The notes under the pieces were generated by a model. The model did not search any database. It was not told the DNA's origin and was given only the letters and a program-made list of their open reading frames with translations. Below, piece after piece: positions 33,040 to 36,802 of a stretch of DNA of 36,802 bases (position 1 is the stretch's first letter; every line of letters begins with the position of its first letter). Position numbers and translations under genes: made by a program. Source of the stretch: Oscillibacter sp. (GTDB lineage: Bacteria > Bacillota > Clostridia > Oscillospirales > Oscillospiraceae); the NCBI GenBank assembly GCA_017482345.1, contig JAFUNB010000005.1, positions 1-36,802 on the forward strand. Reading direction: 5' to 3'.

Positions 33040-33069
33040 AACGCCCGGGGGCAAAAGCCTCCGGGCGTT
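33040..33069. other. Strong hairpin without T run
   Basis: ACGCCCGG/CCGGGCGT with inner GGC/GCC (33041-33052 with 33057-33068) between yebC and the SLH promoter. No T tract on either side, so it is a weak terminator candidate for yebC or an RNA processing or stability element. The remaining intergenic sequence to 33177 shows nothing else clear. Confidence 0.5.
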
Positions 33070-33177
33070 ATTCGTGGGTCGCACGCATGTCACAACTGGC
33101 GGGATGCCGTTTCTTCATTCAGAACTATTTCAGCAGAAATATAGGTGTTTTGTTGAAAAAAACAGCGTTTTCAGCAA

Positions 33178-33918
33178 TTAATCTTCCTGCTCCCAGTTGT
33201 GCCAGACGTTCTGGACGTCGTCGTTGTCCTCCAGCATGTCGATGAGCTTGGTCATGTTCTTGATGTCGCCCTCGTCGCTGAGCTTGATGTAGTTCTGGGG
33301 CACCATCTCGATCTCGGCGCTGGCGAAGGTGTAGCCCTTCTCCTCCAGACCCTTGACCACGTCGTTGAAGGAATCGGGATCGGTGTAGATGGTGAAACCG
33401 CCCTCTTCGGCCTCGAAGTCGTCGGCGCCGCAGTCCATGGCGTCCATCATCACGGTATCCTCGTCCAGCTCGCTGTCCTCGTCGGCGATGGCGATGACGC
33501 CCTTCTTGTCGAAGGACCAGCTGACGCAGCCCTGAGCGCCCATGGAGCCGTTGCACTTGGAGAATGCATGACGGACCTCGGGAGCGGTGCGCTGACGGTT
33601 GTCGGTCAGGGCCTCGACGATGACGGCCACGCCGGCGGGGCCGTAGCCCTCGTAGGTGACAGACTCGAAGCTCTCGGTGTTGCCGTTGCCCAGTGCCTTG
33701 TCGATGGTGCGCTTGATGTTGTCGTTGGGCATGTTGGCTGCCTTGGCCTTGGCGATGACGGTGGCCAGGCGGGAGTTGTTGGCGGGATCGCCGGAGCCGC
33801 CGCCTTCCTTGACGGCAACCAGGATCTCCTTGGCGATCTTGGTGAATGCGGCGCTGCGCTTGGCGTCGGCAGCACCCTTGGTCTTCTGAATATTATGCCA
33901 TTTGGAATGTCCGGACAT
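33178..33918 (-). CDS. yebC: YebC/PmpR family protein
   Basis: A 246-residue YebC family protein with the invariant start MSGHSKWHNIQKTKGAADAK, the NMPNDNIKRTIDKA segment, YEGYGPAGVAVIVEALTDN, and the acidic middle and C-terminal domains. The family includes DNA-binding regulators and, by more recent work on YebC-type proteins, factors that help ribosomes translate proline runs. AAGGAG lies upstream of the ATG. It begins 5 bases after the Nif3-like gene stop and closes the trmK-nif3-yebC operon. Confidence 0.97.
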   Translation of the reverse strand: MSGHSKWHNIQKTKGAADAKRSAAFTKIAKEILVAVKEGGGSGDPANNSRLATVIAKAKAANMPNDNIKRTIDKALGNGNTESFESVTYEGYGPAGVAVIVEALTDNRQRTAPEVRHAFSKCNGSMGAQGCVSWSFDKKGVIAIADEDSELDEDTVMMDAMDCGADDFEAEEGGFTIYTDPDSFNDVVKGLEEKGYTFASAEIEMVPQNYIKLSDEGDIKNMTKLIDMLEDNDDVQNVWHNWEQED

Positions 33919-33923
33919 AGTGA

Positions 33924-34712
33924 TTACTCTCCTTCAACATAGTACTGTACCACTTCCTTATGGGAAGCGGACTTCATGACGGTCAGTTCGGGGAACCGAT
34001 CCGTTAAATATGCGATCAGATTTTCGCAGACGGGATCCTCCGTGGGGAAATGCCCCGCGTCGATGAGGTTGATCCCCTTCCCCTTCGCGTCCAGGAACTG
34101 ATGGTAGCTCAGATCCGCGGTCACAAAGGTGTCGCAGCCGGCGGCGATGGCGGCCTCGTCAAAGTCGCCGCAGGAGCCGCCGCCCACCGCCACGCGGTAC
34201 ACCGGCCGGCCGGCGTTGGCATAGCGGACGCCGTTGCAGCCAAGAGTCCCGCAGACAAAGTCCACGAACTCCCGCAGGTCCACAGGCTCCTCCAGATGGC
34301 CGGCCCGGAGCAGATTGCTCTCCTCCACGGTCTCCACGTCCTGCAGCTCCAGACGTTCCGCCAGGGCGTCGTTGACGCCGCCCTCGGCGCAGTCCAGATT
34401 CGTATGCATACAGATGGCGGAGACGTAGCCGCGCAGCAGCTGCAGCAGCAGGTGGCCCTGGGGCCGGTCGCTGCGGACAGACTGCACCGGCAGCCACTTG
34501 CAGTTCATGACGGGGTGGTGCGCCACGATCAGCTGGCAGTCCTCGTCGATGGCCTCGGCGGCCACGTCCTCGGTGATGTCCAGCGCCACCAGCACCCGGT
34601 CCACTTCCTGATCCGGGTCGCCCAGCAGGTGGCCCACATTGTCGCCGTCCATGGCCAGCTCGAAGGGAGCCAGCTCAAAGAGGGCCTGTTCGATGTCACG
34701 TACCGTTGGCAT
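33924..34712 (-). CDS. Nif3-like dinuclear metal centre protein
   Basis: A 262-residue Nif3/YqfO-type protein. The metal-binding residues are visible in LIVAHHPVM (two His), the MHTNLDCAEGGVND segment (Asp), and near the C-terminus DAGHFPTEDPV (His and Glu). The precise function of the family is unsettled; it has been described as a GTP cyclohydrolase I type 2 homologue. The start overlaps the end of trmK by 17 bases; trmK-nif3 pairs are widespread in Firmicutes, supporting both calls. Confidence 0.95.
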   Translation of the reverse strand: MPTVRDIEQALFELAPFELAMDGDNVGHLLGDPDQEVDRVLVALDITEDVAAEAIDEDCQLIVAHHPVMNCKWLPVQSVRSDRPQGHLLLQLLRGYVSAICMHTNLDCAEGGVNDALAERLELQDVETVEESNLLRAGHLEEPVDLREFVDFVCGTLGCNGVRYANAGRPVYRVAVGGGSCGDFDEAAIAAGCDTFVTADLSYHQFLDAKGKGINLIDAGHFPTEDPVCENLIAYLTDRFPELTVMKSASHKEVVQYYVEGE

Positions 34713-35406
34713 GACGCCACTCCTCTCTCATTTCCAGCAGCGCGGTGATGACCTCCCGCGTCTGGTCCGCTTTTTCCCGGTCTGCCGCCACATTGGAGCG
34801 GTTGGCTCCCGCCACGGCGCCCTGCAGACGGACGATCCGCTGGATGAGGTAGCGGTCGCCGGCGGGGTCGCGGAGCAGCTTTGCGCCGCCCCAGATCTGG
34901 CCCAGAGACAGGGTCATCTCACCCTTCTCCACCTCCATGACGGGATAGAGGGTGTTCCGGTCGTCCACCAGTGCCTCCCGGCAGATCGCATAGCCGTTGT
35001 TCGCTAACCACTCCCGCAGCACCTCGGACTTGGTGTGGGGCGAGAGCAGCAGCTTGTACCGCGCGTCTTTCGTCCACGGGGCCGCCTCCAGAATGGCAGC
35101 GATGGTCTCGCCGCCCATACCGGCGATGGAGATGGTGTCCACCTCCTCGGGGCGGATGGCCGCAAGGCCGTTGCACAGGCGGTATTCCACGTGTTCAGCG
35201 CCGTAGCGCGCGCCGGTCTCCCGTGCGCGCTCCAGCGGGCCCTTGCGCAGATCGCTGGCAATGGCAAAGCTCACGCGGCCGTTCACGGCCAGCCAGACGG
35301 GCAGGTAGGCGTGATCTGTGCCAACATCAACGAGCCGCGCGCCCCGGGGCACCCAGTCGGCCAGCAGCTGCAGCCGCGGGGAAAGTTCCAGTTCTCGTTT
35401 CGCCAT
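34696..35406 (-). CDS. trmK: tRNA (adenine(22)-N1)-methyltransferase TrmK
   Basis: A 236-residue S-adenosylmethionine-dependent methyltransferase that modifies A22 of tRNA. Diagnostic sequence: LSPRLQLLADWVP, the SAM motif RLVDVGTDHAYLPVWL, ASDLRKGPLERA, ISIAGMGGETIAAIL (catalytic-site GMGG), and LLLSPHTKSEVLREWL. The ATG at 35406 has GGAGGAACC upstream; the frame continues upstream through a hairpin to 35469 but that part is not protein-like. It overlaps the Nif3-like gene. Confidence 0.95.
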   Translation of the reverse strand: MAKRELELSPRLQLLADWVPRGARLVDVGTDHAYLPVWLAVNGRVSFAIASDLRKGPLERARETGARYGAEHVEYRLCNGLAAIRPEEVDTISIAGMGGETIAAILEAAPWTKDARYKLLLSPHTKSEVLREWLANNGYAICREALVDDRNTLYPVMEVEKGEMTLSLGQIWGGAKLLRDPAGDRYLIQRIVRLQGAVAGANRSNVAADREKADQTREVITALLEMREEWRHANGT

Positions 35407-35431
35407 AGGGTTCCTCCGGCAGTCGGTGTAA

Positions 35432-35464
35432 GGACGCATACGGGAGAAAGACCCGTATGCGTCC
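35432..35464. other. Perfect 13-bp hairpin between DUF1858 gene and trmK
   Basis: GGACGCATACGGG / CCCGTATGCGTCC (35432-35444 with 35452-35464), loop seven bases. On the minus strand no T tract follows, so it is more likely a processing, attenuation or stability element within an operon than a complete terminator. Confidence 0.6.
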
Positions 35465-35487
35465 CGCAACGCTTGTTTTGGGGGTGA

Positions 35488-35694
35488 TTACTGGGGCTTG
35501 TTGGCCTCTTCGTTCACCAGAGCCAGCAGCTTCTCGCAGTCCACGCCGTGAACCATGCAGGCCTCTTCCACAGTCTCCATGCGGGAAGAGGGGCAGCCCA
35601 GGCAGTGCATGCCGATGGACAGGAAGATGGGAGCGGTGTGGGGTGCGATATCCAGGATGTCACCGATGATGGTGTCTTTGGTGATGTTGATCAT
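35488..35694 (-). CDS. DUF1858 domain protein (redox-disulfide type)
   Basis: A 68-residue protein starting MINITKDTIIGDILDIAP and carrying HCLGCPSSRMETVEEAC, the Cys-x2-Cys motif of the small DUF1858 (hybrid-cluster-protein-associated redox disulfide) family. A thiol-redox or metal-binding role is likely; partner unknown. GGAGG lies before the ATG, and a good promoter is at 35729-35757. It precedes trmK by about 80 bases with a hairpin between. Confidence 0.92.
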   Translation of the reverse strand: MINITKDTIIGDILDIAPHTAPIFLSIGMHCLGCPSSRMETVEEACMVHGVDCEKLLALVNEEANKPQ

Positions 35695-35728
35695 TGGGTT
35701 TTTCCTCCGTACAGAATTAATCGATGGT

Positions 35729-35757
35729 ATTATACTCTATTATCTAATGAAATTCAA
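35729..35757 (-). promoter_or_regulatory. Promoter of the DUF1858-trmK-nif3-yebC group
   Basis: Minus strand TTGAAT (35752-35757), 17-base spacer, perfect TATAAT (35729-35734). Confidence 0.8.
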
Positions 35758-35824
35758 TAGAGAATCCGGGAAAACCTCGAATTCCCCTGCCCTTCCGGAC
35801 GACAAAAAAGACGCACGATGGAAC

Positions 35825-35857
35825 AAAAAGGAACAAGGTGTATTTCAACCTTGCTCC
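35825..35857 (-). terminator. Terminator of the HEAT-like gene
   Basis: GGAGCAAGGT pairs with ACCTTGTTCC on the minus strand (35848-35857 with 35830-35839, one G-U), followed by five T. Confidence 0.8.
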
Positions 35858-35888
35858 TGTCAGGGTACTGGGCTCAACAAATTGTAGT

Positions 35889-36323
35889 TTACTCTGTTAA
35901 TAATCTTTCAGTTTCTTCCATGTCCTTCTCAATCAGCGGACGCATACTGCCTTTGTACATCGATAAATCAGCACTATGAAAACAGGAAAGTATCTTTGAA
36001 ATGTATTGTGGTTTTGCCATACCTACTTGCGCGAGAGCCTTAATGCACTGTCTGGCTGTAATTGGTTTTTCATCCGTAACATGGGCAATATAATCATCAA
36101 GAATCACATCAAAACGATTTTCATCGTCCCACTGTGCATTGGCGGCAAGAATGTACAACACTCGGTTTCTTACCAATGACTTTGGATGGTTAAGCAATGA
36201 TGCAAAGGTGTCAAAGTATTCATACCATTCATCGGTATCTTGACTTTCGGAGATGATTTTATCAGCAATGGCACAAGCATATTTATCATCTTTTGCTGTC
36301 AACTTTGCGACTATTTCCTGCAC
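35889..36323 (-). CDS. HEAT-repeat-like protein of unknown function
   Basis: A 144-residue all-helical protein with HEAT-like helix pairs (FASLLNHPKSLVRNRVLYILAANA; ITARQCIKALAQVGMAKPQYISKILSCF). Such small proteins are common in Firmicutes and sometimes labelled SufBD-like in databases, but no Fe-S assembly motif is visible; it probably acts through protein binding. It starts with GTG after an excellent GGAGGTGA site. Its base composition is clearly AT-richer than all its neighbours, suggesting recent acquisition. Confidence 0.75.
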   Translation of the reverse strand: MQEIVAKLTAKDDKYACAIADKIISESQDTDEWYEYFDTFASLLNHPKSLVRNRVLYILAANAQWDDENRFDVILDDYIAHVTDEKPITARQCIKALAQVGMAKPQYISKILSCFHSADLSMYKGSMRPLIEKDMEETERLLTE

Positions 36324-36433
36324 GGTAACTCACCTCCAAATTCTTATTTGTGTAACTCTTTTATGACTAGATTATAGCATATTTTTTGAAATTGTACATT
36401 TTCTGTTCACTAAATCATCGTACTACAGGCGAC

Positions 36434-36462
36434 AAAAAAGACGTCCGAAACGGACGTCTTTT
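36434..36462 (-). terminator. Terminator of the zinc-ribbon gene
   Basis: Stem AAAAGACGTCCG / CGGACGTCTTTT (36436-36447 with 36451-36462), loop AAA, T run on the minus strand. Confidence 0.9.
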
Positions 36463-36499
36463 CTGTTAGCAGTAATAAAAACCGAAGACCGGCTTGTTA

Positions 36500-36778
36500 T
36501 CAGTGCTGATCGCGCATCTTGGCGAAGCACTCGCTGCAGTAAACAGGGCGATCGCTCTTGGGCTCGAAGGGAACCTTGGCCTCGCCACCGCAAGCGGCGC
36601 AAACAGCGGTGAAGAACTCGCGGGGGCCGCGGGCGGCGTTCTTGCGAGCATCACGGCAGGCCTTGCAGCGCTGGGGCTCGTTCTGGAAGCCGCGCTCTGC
36701 GTAGAACTCCTGCTCACCGGCGGTGAACACGAACTCGTTGCCGCACTCTTTGCACACTAAAGTCTTGTCTTCGTACAT
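36500..36778 (-). CDS. Zinc-ribbon domain protein
   Basis: A 92-residue protein with two Cys-rich knuckle pairs: VCKECGNEFVFTAGEQEFYAE with RCKACRDARK, and VCAACGGEAKVPFEP with VYCSECFAKMR. The first half is the probable zinc-ribbon domain found in many small bacterial proteins, the second a CxxC-CxxC unit. It likely binds two zinc ions; partner or nucleic-acid target is unknown. AGAGAGGG lies upstream of the ATG; the promoter is outside the window. Confidence 0.88.
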   Translation of the reverse strand: MYEDKTLVCKECGNEFVFTAGEQEFYAERGFQNEPQRCKACRDARKNAARGPREFFTAVCAACGGEAKVPFEPKSDRPVYCSECFAKMRDQH

Positions 36779-36802
36779 GATTTTACCCTCTCTTTGAAAA
36801 GA

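Overview
The window reads as a chromosome segment of a GC-rich, endospore-forming Clostridia member, most likely Oscillospiraceae (Flavonifractor/Intestinimonas/Oscillibacter-like; inferred from gene content, not from a marker phylogeny). Support: spore genes cotJA/B/C, cwlD and yunB, several S-layer-homology (SLH) proteins, ferredoxin-linked amino-acid fermentation genes, AGGAGG ribosome binding sites and simple hairpin-plus-T-run terminators. There is no tRNA, rRNA or CRISPR array; the one structural RNA is RNase P RNA (rnpB).

Layout. 1-2.8 kb (+): end of fructose-bisphosphate aldolase, a small amidase, an SLH-GH18 protein. 2.8-6.3 kb (-): tyrosine recombinase, radA, cwlD. 6.5-7.3 kb (+): a cotJA-cotJB fusion, then the 5' two-thirds of cotJC. 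7.3-20.4 kb: an intervening element of about 13.08 kb that splits cotJC. 20.4-20.6 kb: the 3' end of cotJC and the operon terminator. 20.7-30.2 kb: adh, a DUF6933-like gene, yaaA, a DUF401 membrane protein, def, mutT, mscS, ligA, yunB, murD. 30.3-31.1 kb: a leader peptide and rnpB. 31-36.8 kb: a DUF6291-like gene, an SLH protein, yebC, a Nif3-like gene, trmK, a DUF1858 gene, a low-GC HEAT-like gene and a zinc-ribbon gene.

Main discovery. cotJC (spore coat manganese-catalase-like protein) is interrupted by a skin-like element. The two parts share the 10-bp direct repeat TCGCAGCAGA (7337-7346 and 20419-20428). Joining across it gives one in-frame 597-bp gene (198 aa), with the join in the codon for a manganese-ligand glutamate. 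A large serine recombinase gene ends exactly at the right attachment site. In the predicted excised circle the junction forms a 52-bp imperfect inverted repeat (two 25-bp half sites matching at 19/25, outer 10 bp perfect) centred on GA, as expected of a serine-integrase attP. By analogy with skin in sigK, excision in the sporulating mother cell should rebuild cotJC; timing is inference.

Unlike phage-derived intervening elements, this one carries a metabolic cargo: indolepyruvate:ferredoxin oxidoreductase (iorA, iorB), phenylacetate-CoA ligase, an ACT-domain protein, an aminotransferase, a second acyl-CoA ligase, a D-2-hydroxyacid dehydrogenase, a sodium:solute symporter and an amidohydrolase. 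Together these look like uptake and oxidative/reductive fermentation of aromatic (or similar) amino acids. Two promoters of the cargo contain the same 11-bp sequence with palindrome ACTTTAAAGT and a third has a related half site, suggesting one shared regulator. The vegetative genome would keep the catabolic genes, while the terminal mother cell would discard them to make a coat protein.
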